Shown one piece after another: positions 54,753 through 64,000 of a stretch of 64,000 nucleotides of DNA. The stretch covers positions 3,224,001 through 3,288,000 of the forward strand of contig NZ_CP110636.1 in assembly GCF_026153355.1 (NCBI RefSeq), in the 5' to 3' direction. The notes under the pieces are model-generated. The model was not told where the DNA came from, ran no database searches, and was given only the letters and a program-made list of their open reading frames with translations. This stretch comes from Streptomyces endophytica. Lineage in GTDB: Bacteria > Actinomycetota > Actinomycetes > Streptomycetales > Streptomycetaceae. A program made the position numbers and the translations under genes. Position 1 is the first letter of the stretch. The number at the start of each line of letters is the position of its first letter.

Positions 54753-56691
54753 GTGGCGACCTTGGACGTACGACCCCGCCTGCTCGACGCCCTGTCCGTA
54801 CTGCGCGACCGCGTCGAAGCCGCACGCTTTCCGCTGCCACTACGGGGCGCCGCCCGCGCCCGGTGCAACCGGGCCGAGCTGCTCGCCCAGCTCGACGACT
54901 ATGTGATTCCCCGCCTCCGGTCGCCTCAGGCGCCGCTGCTGGCGGTGATCGGCGGCTCCACCGGGGCCGGCAAGTCCACCCTGGTGAATTCGCTGGTGGG
55001 GCGGAGGGTCTCGGAGGCCGGGGTGCTGCGTCCGACGACGCGTACGCCGGTGCTGGTGTGCCATCCCGATGACGTCCACTGGTTCTCCGGACGGCGGGTG
55101 CTGCCGCAGCTCACCCGGGTCTGGGGGCCCGAGGAGGACGACGGAGCGGAGGGAGCTCATCCGGAACACGAGGAATATGGGGAACGTGGGGAATATGGGG
55201 AGTGCGGGGGTACGGCGGCGGAGGTGGGCCGGGTAAGCCGGGCAAGGGGGAGCGGCCGGGGGCGGGGAGCCGTTCGCGGTGCGGATCGAGGTGGAGGCGG
55301 CGCTGCCCAGTGGGCTGGCGTTGCTGGATGCGCCGGACATCGATTCGCTCGTCGCCCGCAACCGCGAGCTGGCCGCGGAGCTGATCTGCGCCGCGGACGT
55401 ATGGGTGCTGGTCACGACGGCCGCCCGGTACGCCGACGCGGTGCCCTGGCACCTGCTGCGCGCGGCGAAGGAGTACGACGTCACGCTGGTGACCGTGCTG
55501 GACCGGGTGCCGCACCAGATCGCCACCGACATCTCCGGGCGGTACGCGGAACTGCTGCAGCGCGCCGGCCTCGGCCATGTCCCGCGGTTCACCATCCCCG
55601 AGCTCCCCGAGTCGGCCGGCGGCGGCAGCGGGCTGCTGCCCGCCACGGCGGTCGCCGGGCTGCGCGAGTGGCTGGAACGGCACGCCCAGGACCCGGCCGC
55701 CCGTAGGGCCGCCGCGGACCGTACCGCCACCGGGGTGATCGCCTCGCTGCGCAGCCGGCTGCCCGCCCTGGCCGGGGCCGCCGCTGCTCAGCACGCCGCG
55801 GGGCTCCGGCTCGCCGGCCGGGTCGAGGAGGCGTACGAACGGGCCGTCGAACGCGTGCGGAGCGAGGTCGCGGCCGGTGAGGTGCTGGCCGGGGACGCCC
55901 GCGCCTACTGGCGCGACCACGGGACCGGCGGCCGGTCGGACGAGTTGCTCGACGCCCTGACGGAGGGGCTGACCTCGTTGCTGACCTGCGCGGTGGAGGA
56001 GGCCGACGAACGGGCCGCGGAGGCCTGGCGGCGCGATCCCGCGGCCTCCGACCTCTCGTTGACGGCCTCCTCGGGAGCCTCCGAGGCGTCGACCGCCGCG
56101 ACCGCCGCGACCGCCGCGACTGCCTCGGGTGCCGCGGAAGCCGCGGAAGCCGCGGGGGCGGCCGGTCGGCTGGGCGTGCTCGTCCGGCGCTGGCGGCGCT
56201 GCCTGGAGGAGCTGGCCGAGGAGGAGACCCGTGAGGCGCGTGATGCCCGTGACGCGCGTGGTGGACCGGCCGGTGAACGCGGCGCGCAGGTGGAGCCGGA
56301 GGAAGCGGCCGCCCTCCTGGCCGCCACGCTGCTCGGCGGCCGGCGCGCCCGTACGGCGGGCGAGAACCTCGCCGACCTCCTGGGAGCCCAGACCGCACTG
56401 CGGCTCCGCGACCGGGGCGGCCGACTGCTGGCCACCTATCTGGCACGTGCGCTGGACGGGGAGCGCGAGCGGCGGCTGGCGCCGCTGGACCGGCTGACCG
56501 TACCGCCGGACCAGCAGGCCGAGCTGATCGCCGCGCTGTCCGTATTGCAGCGCGAGCGGCAGCAGGAGCAGAAGAGGACGGCAGCGGATGTCGTACGGGC
56601 GGAGGCAGTCGTGGCGGCAGCAGCAGCGGCGGCGGACGCAGTAGTGGTGGAGCGGGAGCCAGAGCGGGAGAAGGCGGAGGTGTCGGGGTGA
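54753..56691 (+). pseudogene. Dynamin-like/YfjP-type GTPase, first of a pair, frame break
   Basis: The likely start is GTG 54753 ([20 protein letters not shown]). The P-loop is [13 protein letters not shown] (Lys74), then [20 protein letters not shown]. Around 55215-55250 the frame changes: the downstream part ([18 protein letters not shown]3-like [11 protein letters not shown]4-like VLDRVPHQ) reads on to the stop at 56691. Total length needs one base removed or two added; the break is in G-rich sequence. The C-terminal half is helical, Ala/Glu-rich, with a short ATAATAATA run. The stop overlaps the next gene. Conserved pairs of such GTPases occur in Streptomyces; the cellular role is unclear. 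Confidence 0.75.
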
Positions 56692-59520
56692 GCGGTTCCG
56701 GAACGGCGGGTTCGGGTGTGGGGGAGGGGGCGCCCGCAAGGACGGCTTCAGGCGCGGGCAACGGGGCGGGAGAGGGGGCGCGGAGAGAGCCGCTGCCGTG
56801 GCGAGGACTGGTGACGCAGGGAGGGCAGGCGACGTGGGGACGACCGGCGAGGTCGGGCGGGCGGGTGGCGTGATGAGAGCCGGTGACGAGCCGGGAACGG
56901 GGACCAGGAGAGCGGCGCACCCGGATGTGGCGAGTCCTGGAGCGGGCAGCCGGGGAGCGCGCGTACGGCGACGGGCGAACCGGGTCCGGGCGGGGCGTGG
57001 GACGACGGGTTGATCGCCCGGCGGGTGCCGGAAGGCAGTGTTCCGCGGCCGGGCGCGCGGCGGGGACCGGTGGGGCACGGGTCGAGCCACGGGTCGAGCC
57101 GCAGTCCGGTGCCCCGGAGGTCGCTTCGGGCGCCGGTGCCGAGGAAGCGGGTGGTGGGTCATGCGTCGGGGCATATCCCGGGGCCTACGCCGAGGTCTAC
57201 GCCGAAGCGCACGCCGGGACATACGGAGGGGCGTACGGCGAGCCGGGTGGCGCGCCGCGCGCCGTATCGGGTGGCGAGTCGGGTACCGCCTCTTCTGGCG
57301 CTGCCCCTACCGCGTCCTGTGGCGCTACCCCTACCGGGGCATTCGGAGCCGACCGTGCCGCTTCGTCCGGCGACGGACGTTCCGGTTCGTTCGCCACCGG
57401 ACCGTCCGGTTCGTTCGCCACCGGACGTTCCGGTTCGTTCGGAGAGGCGCGGGGTGGGGCGTTCGGCGAGGGGCGCGTGGGGTCGTCCGCCGCGGCGTCC
57501 CTCGACGCTTCAGGTGAAAGGCCGTATGAGGGGCAGCGTCGCACCGCGCAGCCGTATGCCGGGCCGTTCGGCCAGCCGGCTGACGGGCCGTACGACGAAC
57601 CGTGCGGTGGGTCGCCGCAGGAGTCCCCTGCGGAGGCCATGGTGCAGCCGAGGCCACCGGTGGAGGGCTATCGCTGGGTCGAGGACGGGGGCCGGCGGGC
57701 GCCGGGGGGCGGATTGCGGGCGCGACTGGAGGCGTTGCGGGAGCTGATCGCGCTGTCGCGGTCACGGCTGGACGGGCGGACGCTGGCGGCGGCCGGGCGG
57801 GTGCTGGAGGCCGCGGACGAGCGCTACCGGCTGTCCGGCGAGCACACCGTGGTCGCCATCGCCGGAGCCACCGGCAGCGGCAAGTCGTCCCTGTTCAACG
57901 CCCTGGCGGGGGCGAACCGTTCACAGGTCGGACCGCGGCGGCCGACCACCGCCGAACCGGTGGCGTGCGTCTGGCCGGGTGGCAGACCGGGCGCCGAGGG
58001 GCTGCTGCGGCGGCTCGGGGTGTCCGCGCACCGTCGGCACATCGCCGCGGACGGCAGCCCCGAACTGCGCGGACTCATCCTGATCGACCTGCCCGACCAC
58101 GACTCCTCGGCCACCGAACACCGGGCCCAGGTCGACCGGATGCTGGAGCTGGTGGACGCGGTGATCTGGGTCGTCGACCCGGAGAAGTACGCGGACGCGG
58201 TGCTGCACGAGCGCTATCTGCGGCCGTTGGCGGGCTATGCTGAGGTGATGTTCGTGGTCCTCAACCAGGTGGACCGGCTGCCCGGCGAGGCCGCCGACCA
58301 GGTGGTGGACGATCTGCGCCGGCTGCTCGACGAGGACGGCCTGGCGCTCGGCGAACACGGGAGCCGGGTGCGGCGGTGCTCGCCCTCTCGGCGGCGACCG
58401 GCAAGGGCGTCGCGGAACTACGGGAGGCACTCGGCCAGTTCGTCGCCGAACGGGGCGCGGCGGACCGGCGGCTGGCGGCGGACGTGGATGTGGCGGCCGA
58501 GCGGCTGCGGTCGGTGTACGTGGCCCGGACCCAGGTCGGACTGACCGAACGGGCCCGCGAGGAGTTCGCCGACCGGTTGGCCGAGGCGGTCGGCGCGGTC
58601 GCCACCGGGCGGGCGGCGGAACGCGACTGGCTCCGGTACGCGGAACGGGCCTGCGGGTCCCCGTGGGCACGGATGCGGGGCCGCCGGCCCCGTCGCACGC
58701 GGTCGACCCACGGGCCGGGAGGCGCCACGACCGGAGCGGGACACGCCACGACCGGAGCGGGACACGCGACGACCGGCGTGGGCGACCGATCGACCGGCGT
58801 GGGACGCGGAACGACCGGGGTGCGCACCGGGGGGCCGACGGGTACTCAGCAGGACACGGCCGCCGGGGGTACGAGCCGCAAGGGCGCGGCCGGACCCCCT
58901 TCCGTGGGGCGGCAGGTGACGGCGGGACACCGGCGGACGTCCGGGCCTGGGGCGGCGACGCGATCGGGGAGTCGATGGTGGTCCGGGCGGCGGCCCGGCC
59001 GGTGGTGGAGCAGGCCGTACGGGGCGTGGCCGCGGAGGCGGCGCACGGGCTGCCGGCGCCCTGGGCGCAGGCGGTGCGCGAGGCCGCGGACCGGGGCGCG
59101 TGCGGGCTGCCGGAGGCGCTGGACCAGGTGGCGGCCGACGCCGAGGAGGCCCTACGGGGCGGGCCGGCCGTCAAGCCGCGGTGGTGCACGGTGGCCGCCG
59201 CGCTGCAGGGGACGCTGTCCGTCCTGCAACTCGTCGGGGTGCTCTGGCTGGTGGCGGCGCTGACCGGTCTGGTCGATGCCTCGACCTGGCTCTCCGGGCT
59301 GCTGCCCGCGGTCATCGGGTCGGTGGGCGGCCCGGCACTGGGGTGGCTGTGCCGGGTGGTGGCCCGCGGTCCCGCGCGGCGGTACGGGCAGGACGCCGAG
59401 CGGCGGCTGCGGAACGCGGCGGCGGCCTGCGGCCGGGGCCGGGTGCTGGAGCCGGTCGCCGCCGAGCTGCTGCGCTACCGCGAGGTGCGGGAGCAGTACG
59501 CGGTGGCGTCGGGGGTCTGA
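56688..59520 (+). pseudogene. YfjP-family GTPase, second of the pair, several frame breaks
   Basis: GTG 56688 overlaps the previous stop. The first 960 bp are low-complexity Gly/Ala/Arg coding sequence, open in three frames, with an in-frame stop at 56871-56873. The G domain (about 57690-58375) reads GATGSGKSSLFNALAG, LIDLPDHDS and VLNQVDRLP. Translation then has to shift near 58370 (LALSAATGKGVAELREALGQ) and again near 58900-58960 (GDAIGESMVVRAAARPVV). A C-terminal part with two hydrophobic segments (VLWLVAALTGLVDA and the following) ends at 59520. Each shift is one missing base. It is probably one membrane-linked GTPase working with its neighbour. Confidence 0.72.
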
Positions 59521-59532
59521 GGACGGACGGCG

Positions 59533-59561
59533 GGGGGCTGGGGCGGTGCGCCCCAGCCCCC
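59533..59561 (+). terminator. Hairpin terminator after the GTPase pair
   Basis: GGGGGCTGGGGCG (59533-59545) pairs perfectly with 59549-59561 around a 3-nt GTG loop, 12 bp after the stop. Confidence 0.75.
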
Positions 59562-59576
59562 TTCCGGGTGGCCGAG

Positions 59577-59603
59577 TTGTCCACAGTCGGCAGGTTGTCC
59601 ACA
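59577..59603 (+). promoter_or_regulatory. Two consensus DnaA boxes upstream of the ssb-like gene
   Basis: TTGTCCACA occurs at 59577-59585 and again at 59595-59603, in direct orientation, 18 bp start to start. Both match the Streptomyces DnaA box exactly. They lie 94-120 bp before the SSB start, behind the terminator of the GTPase genes. Confidence 0.75.
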
Positions 59604-59696
59604 GGCCGCGGCGGGGCTTGCCGGATCCGTGCAGCATGAGGTCGACGCGGCGCGAGCGACCCGGCGAGCGCGCGGAGGACGGGGGAGTGGATTTCC

Positions 59697-60572
59697 GTGA
59701 ACGAGACGATGGTGACGCTGGTGGGCAACGCCGCGACGGCGGTGGAGCATCGGCAGACCACGGCGGGCGTGACGGTGGCGAGGTTCCGGCTCGCGGCGAC
59801 GTCCCGGCGGTGGGACAAGGCGCAGGAGCGGTGGACCGACGGGGACACGAGTTTCTACACGGTCCGGTCGTGGCGCGGTCTGGCCGACAACGTCGCGGCT
59901 TCGGTGGCGGTGGGCGAACCCCTGGTGGTGCAGGGGCGGTTGCGGCTGCGGGAAGGGGAACAGCCGCCGGAGAAGGGTGGGCAGCGCTGGTTCTCGGCCG
60001 AGGTCGATGCCGTCGCGATCGGACACGACCTGTCGCGCGGTACGGCGGCCTTCCGCAGAGTCACCCGCGTGAGCCGTATGAGCACGACGGACCAGGAAGC
60101 GTCCCCGACCCCGCGCGTGGACCGGGAGCAGGTCCCGTCCGGGCGCCCGGGCCTCGCCCCCCAACCACCGGAGTCCGCACGGCGGTTGGGATCGCGGCCT
60201 GACGGGAGATCGGAGGCGGAGGCAGGTGCCGAAAAGGAAGCCGTCGAGCCAGTCGCGGAGGCGGCCGCCGAGGCCGCCACCGGGCCTATCACCAGGGGAA
60301 TTCGCCCCAGAAGGCCGCAGTGCCCTGAAACGTTCCGGGGATTTGTCGATAATGCCAGGTCAGGGTGCCTGTGTTCGGTAACGATTGCGATTCGGATCGC
60401 TTATGGGATGCCATTAGTGGGGACCCTGATGCGCCTGCTCCATAAGATCCGACGAGTACTCACGGGGGCTCACGGGGCTGACGTTCGGCTTTTGAGTTCT
60501 TTGGATCTTTCCGGCGAGGCAACTTCCCCACCCGACCGCCTCGCCCAGAGGGGAAATTCATGCTTTCGATGA
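59697..60572 (+). CDS. ssb: Single-stranded DNA-binding protein (SsbB-like), unusually long 3' end
   Basis: GTG 59697 has GGGGGAG 9 bp upstream. Residues 1-115 form the OB fold (ETMVTLVGNAATAVEHRQ, FRLAATSRRWDKAQERWTDG, FYTVRSWRGLADN). The tail is Pro/Glu/Ala-rich and lacks the acidic DDDIPF tip, as in the sporulation SsbB paralogue. The frame stays open for 291 codons and overlaps the next gene's start by 13 bp, through DNA that looks like a promoter and leader. Ordinary SsbB proteins have about 150-200 residues, so a missed frameshift around 60200-60300 is likely. Two DnaA boxes precede the gene. Confidence 0.8.
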   Translation: MNETMVTLVGNAATAVEHRQTTAGVTVARFRLAATSRRWDKAQERWTDGDTSFYTVRSWRGLADNVAASVAVGEPLVVQGRLRLREGEQPPEKGGQRWFSAEVDAVAIGHDLSRGTAAFRRVTRVSRMSTTDQEASPTPRVDREQVPSGRPGLAPQPPESARRLGSRPDGRSEAEAGAEKEAVEPVAEAAAEAATGPITRGIRPRRPQCPETFRGFVDNARSGCLCSVTIAIRIAYGMPLVGTLMRLLHKIRRVLTGAHGADVRLLSSLDLSGEATSPPDRLAQRGNSCFR

Positions 60573-61957
60573 AGAGGCGGGGCGCAGCCCGCCTTGCCGC
60601 CGCGGTCGTGGCCTCCGGCCTGGTCGCGGCGGGTGCGATAGCCACCGCGGGGACCGCAGTGGCGGACGAGACGACCCCGGCTCACGGGGGTGCCACCGCC
60701 ACACTCGGCGGCCTGAAGATCTTCGACCAGGCGGTCGTGCACAACGACGGCGGCGACCAGCGCGTCGGCGCGGGCCTCTTCGAGATGTCCGTCGACAACG
60801 GCGGCACGCTCCAGACGTACTGCATCGACATCCACAACCCGACGCAGCAGCAGGCGAAGTACCAGGAAGTGCCCTGGAGCGCCTCGTCGCTGCACAACAA
60901 CGCGGACGCCGGCAAGATCCGCTGGATCCTGCAGAACTCCTACCCGCAGGTGAACGACCTCGCCGCCCTCGCCTCCAAGGCCGGTGCCGGGAACCTGACC
61001 GAGAAGACCGCGGCGGCCGGCACCCAGGTCGCCATCTGGCGCTTCTCCGACCACGTGAAGGTGGACGCGGTCGACCCGGCGGCGGAGAAGCTCGCCGCCT
61101 ACCTGGAGAAGAGCGCGCAGAGCGTCGAGGAGCCCAAGGCGTCGCTGACGCTGGACCCGCCGGCCGTCTCCGGCAAGTCGGGCGGCAAGCTCGGCCCGGT
61201 CACCGTGCACACCAACGCCGACAGCGTGACGATCTCCCCGGCCGCCGGTGCGCCGGCCGGCGTCAAGATCGTCGGCAAGGACGGCAAGCCCGTCACCAGC
61301 GCCGCCGACGGCACCCAGCTGTTCTTCGACGTGCCGAAGGGCGCCGCGGACGGCAGCACCTCGCTGACCGCGCAGGCCGCCACCAAGGTGCCGGTCGGCC
61401 GGGCCTTCACCGGCATCGGTGAGCACGCCAAGAGCCAGACCCAGATCCTGGCCGGCTCCAGTGAGTCCACCGTCTCCGCGGCCGCCACGGTCTCCTGGAA
61501 GAAGCAGGGCGCCATCCCGGCGATCACCGCCGAGAAGAACTGCGCCAAGGGTGGCGTGGACGTCACGGCCAGCAACAAGGGCGATGAGGCGTTCCACTTC
61601 CAGCTGTCGGGCAAGGACTACGAGATCGCCCCGGGCAAGTCGCAGACCGTGACCGTCCCGGTGGCCGAGGACCAGCCCTACGAGATCACGATCAAGGGTG
61701 CGGGCGGCTTCAAGAAGACCTTCTCCGGGGTCCTCGACTGCAAGACCGCCGGCAGCGGCGGCGGCAAGCCCTCGCCCAAGCCCAGCCCGGCGTCGGTCGG
61801 CGGCAACACCGGTGGCGGCCACGGCACCGACCTCGCCGAGACCGGTTCCAGCAGCGCCACCCCGATGATCGCGGGCGTCGCGGTCGTCCTGGTCGTGGTC
61901 GGCGGCGCCGCGGTGTTCTTCCTCCGCAAGAAGAAGGCCGGCACCCCCGCCCAGTAA
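60560..61957 (+). CDS. Sortase-anchored thioester-domain surface protein (LAETG)
   Basis: The product is 465 residues from ATG 60560, behind GAGGGG. A signal peptide (residues 1-36) ends at TAVADE. The thioester domain pairs Cys88 in TYCIDIHNPT with Gln156 in AGTQVAIWRF, which should form an internal Cys-Gln bond. An Ig-like region, a C-terminal domain and a Gly/Ser/Pro linker follow. The sorting signal is LAETG (425-429), then a hydrophobic segment and RKKKAG. Streptomycete class E sortases use LAxTG motifs. It is likely covalently attached to the wall and able to react with surface nucleophiles. Confidence 0.9.
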   Translation: MLSMKRRGAARLAAAVVASGLVAAGAIATAGTAVADETTPAHGGATATLGGLKIFDQAVVHNDGGDQRVGAGLFEMSVDNGGTLQTYCIDIHNPTQQQAKYQEVPWSASSLHNNADAGKIRWILQNSYPQVNDLAALASKAGAGNLTEKTAAAGTQVAIWRFSDHVKVDAVDPAAEKLAAYLEKSAQSVEEPKASLTLDPPAVSGKSGGKLGPVTVHTNADSVTISPAAGAPAGVKIVGKDGKPVTSAADGTQLFFDVPKGAADGSTSLTAQAATKVPVGRAFTGIGEHAKSQTQILAGSSESTVSAAATVSWKKQGAIPAITAEKNCAKGGVDVTASNKGDEAFHFQLSGKDYEIAPGKSQTVTVPVAEDQPYEITIKGAGGFKKTFSGVLDCKTAGSGGGKPSPKPSPASVGGNTGGGHGTDLAETGSSSATPMIAGVAVVLVVVGGAAVFFLRKKKAGTPAQ

Positions 61958-62001
61958 GGGCCTCAGCAGGAGGCGCCCCGTAGCGGGCGTGCAGTAACGG
62001 C

Positions 62002-62049
62002 GGGCGCCCGGCCGGTCACCGAGAGGTGGTCGGCCGGGCGCCCCGTTTT
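62002..62049 (+). terminator. Intrinsic terminator of the surface protein gene
   Basis: A 13-bp perfect stem (62002-62014 with 62031-62043), 16-nt loop, then CGTTTT. It lies 45 bp after the stop. Confidence 0.85.
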
Positions 62050-62083
62050 CGTGGCCGGCCCGACACCTGCGACCAGCGGCAAC

Positions 62084-62381
62084 GAGGCGATCCGCGAGGC
62101 GATCGACGAGCCGACCACCGAGGTGATCAGAGCCGGTCACCGAGCCGGTCACGGAGCCGGTCACGGAGCCGACCGCCGAGCCGGTCACGGAGCCGGTCAC
62201 CGAACCGGTCACGGAGCCGGTCACCGAGCCGATCACGGAGCCGATCACGGAGCCGACCGCCGAGCCGATCACGGAGCCGGTCACGGAGCCGACCGCCGAG
62301 CCGATCACGGAGCCGATCACGGAGCCGGTCACCGAGCCCACCTCCGAGCCCACCTCCGAGGCGATCACCGAGCCGACCACC
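62084..62381. repeat. Tandem 12-bp repeat field (GAGCCGGTCACG type), 25 units
   Basis: Twenty-one contiguous 12-bp units run from 62130 to 62381 with variants such as GAGCCGATCACG and GAGCCGACCGCC. Four more units precede them (62084-62129), the fourth only 10 bp long. Read in the plus frame of 62130 they encode [12 protein letters not shown] tetrapeptides, ending in [17 protein letters not shown] and a TAA at 62450-62452. The 2-bp gap puts the upstream units in another frame with a stop between. On the minus strand the units read VTGS. No start codon with a ribosome site is visible, so a real gene is uncertain. Confidence 0.75.
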
Positions 62382-62435
62382 AAGTCGATCGCCTCGGTGA
62401 TCGACAAGGCAATCTGCGCGTGGCGGGAACAAAAC

Positions 62436-62467
62436 GTGGCCCCGAGGGGTTAACGCTCCGGGGCCAC
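62436..62467 (-). terminator. Hairpin behind the repeat field
   Basis: GTGGCCCCG (62436-62444) pairs perfectly with 62459-62467. On the minus strand it is followed by TTTTG, so it fits a terminator for transcription coming from the right; on the plus strand it covers the TAA that ends the repeat frame. Confidence 0.5.
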
Positions 62468-62787
62468 GGACATGCGGCTCCTGGGCGTACCCCATGAGTG
62501 CCCCGACGCCGCATGACGCCGCCTTCGGCCCCTCGGCATCCCGCACCCCGCCCGCCGTGCCCGCACCCCTCGCGGGCGTCCAAGCCTCGGCACCCGTTTC
62601 CTTACCCGTTTCCTTCCGGGGACGGACGTACGGCAAGATGGGTGTATCTGCCCTCCCACGGTCGCGACGTACGTCACGACGGCCGCATGGCGCTCGCGCG
62701 GCGCACGCATGACGGCCGGACGACGGTCGATGGCCCGGGGCGGTGCCGTACAGACCCTGATCGATCCAATCTGCCGGACGGTTTCTC
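62468..62787. other. Leader region of ettA without a recognised gene
   Basis: About 320 bp with no conserved ORF in either direction. The stretch 62600-62680 is less GC-rich and may hold the ettA promoter, but I see no clear -35/-10 pair. No ribosome site stronger than CCGGACGG precedes the ettA TTG. Confidence 0.35.

Positions 62788-64000
<1,213 letters not shown>

Noticed and set aside
59577..59603. DnaA boxes as part of a replication origin
   Set aside because: Only two boxes, with no dnaA/dnaN genes and no cluster of further boxes; a promoter role is more likely.
62084..62381. Repeat field as a CRISPR array
   Set aside because: Units are 12 bp, contiguous and without spacers; codon-phase periodicity fits coding or slippage repeats.

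Overview
The window reads as a chromosomal segment from a Streptomyces or a very close relative. The DNA is very GC-rich with strong third-position G/C bias. GTG and TTG starts are common. The citrate synthase is 429 residues, two DnaA boxes match the Streptomyces consensus TTGTCCACA, and the genes include two sporulation-lineage style GTPases, an MreB-like protein, a sortase-anchored LAETG protein and EttA. I see no insertion sequence, prophage, CRISPR array or biosynthetic gene cluster. The species cannot be fixed from the sequence alone.

Layout. 1-2.6 kb: a YhgE/Pip-type membrane protein and a degenerate ABC ATPase behind a TetR-type operator. 2.8-11.3 kb: a secreted GH65-like glycosidase with a C-terminal discoidin domain, a full-length fused ABC exporter and a secreted S37 peptidase. 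11.4-20.1 kb: a carbohydrate block in which a LacI regulator lies divergent to an operon of oxidoreductase, DUF993 and TIM-barrel isomerase; on the other strand LacI is followed by a MarR-GNAT fusion, a second TIM-barrel isomerase and a GH3 enzyme. 20.4-25.8 kb: RecD2-like helicase, citrate synthase, a CsoR-type operator with a copper chaperone, and a DedA protein. 25.7-40.1 kb: myo-inositol catabolism, with LacI regulator, two Gfo/Idh/MocA dehydrogenases, sugar porter, TIM-barrel protein, iolC, aldolase, iolB, iolD and mmsA/iolA. 40.3-54.2 kb: a hydrolase-ABC fusion with its permease, esterase, FUSC protein, MreB-like protein, epoxide hydrolase, TetR and FAD monooxygenase. 54.4-64 kb: tRNA-Arg, two dynamin/YfjP-like GTPases, an SSB, a thioester-domain surface protein, a 12-bp tandem repeat field and the start of ettA.

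How the parts work together. The iol genes form a near-complete route: uptake, oxidation to inosose, dehydration, ring opening (IolD), isomerisation (IolB), phosphorylation (IolC), aldol cleavage and malonate-semialdehyde oxidation (MmsA). The LacI/Gfo/DUF993/isomerase operon has the logic of a separate oxidise-isomerise-cleave route for an unidentified sugar or polyol, and it is the best candidate here for an undescribed pathway.

A warning for any reader: at least eight reading-frame breaks occur in otherwise well-conserved genes (GH3, iolC, iolB twice, the ABC-2 permease, both GTPases). Nearly all correspond to one missing base in GC-rich sequence. That pattern suggests sequencing or assembly indels more than real gene decay, so the genes marked as broken may be intact in the organism.
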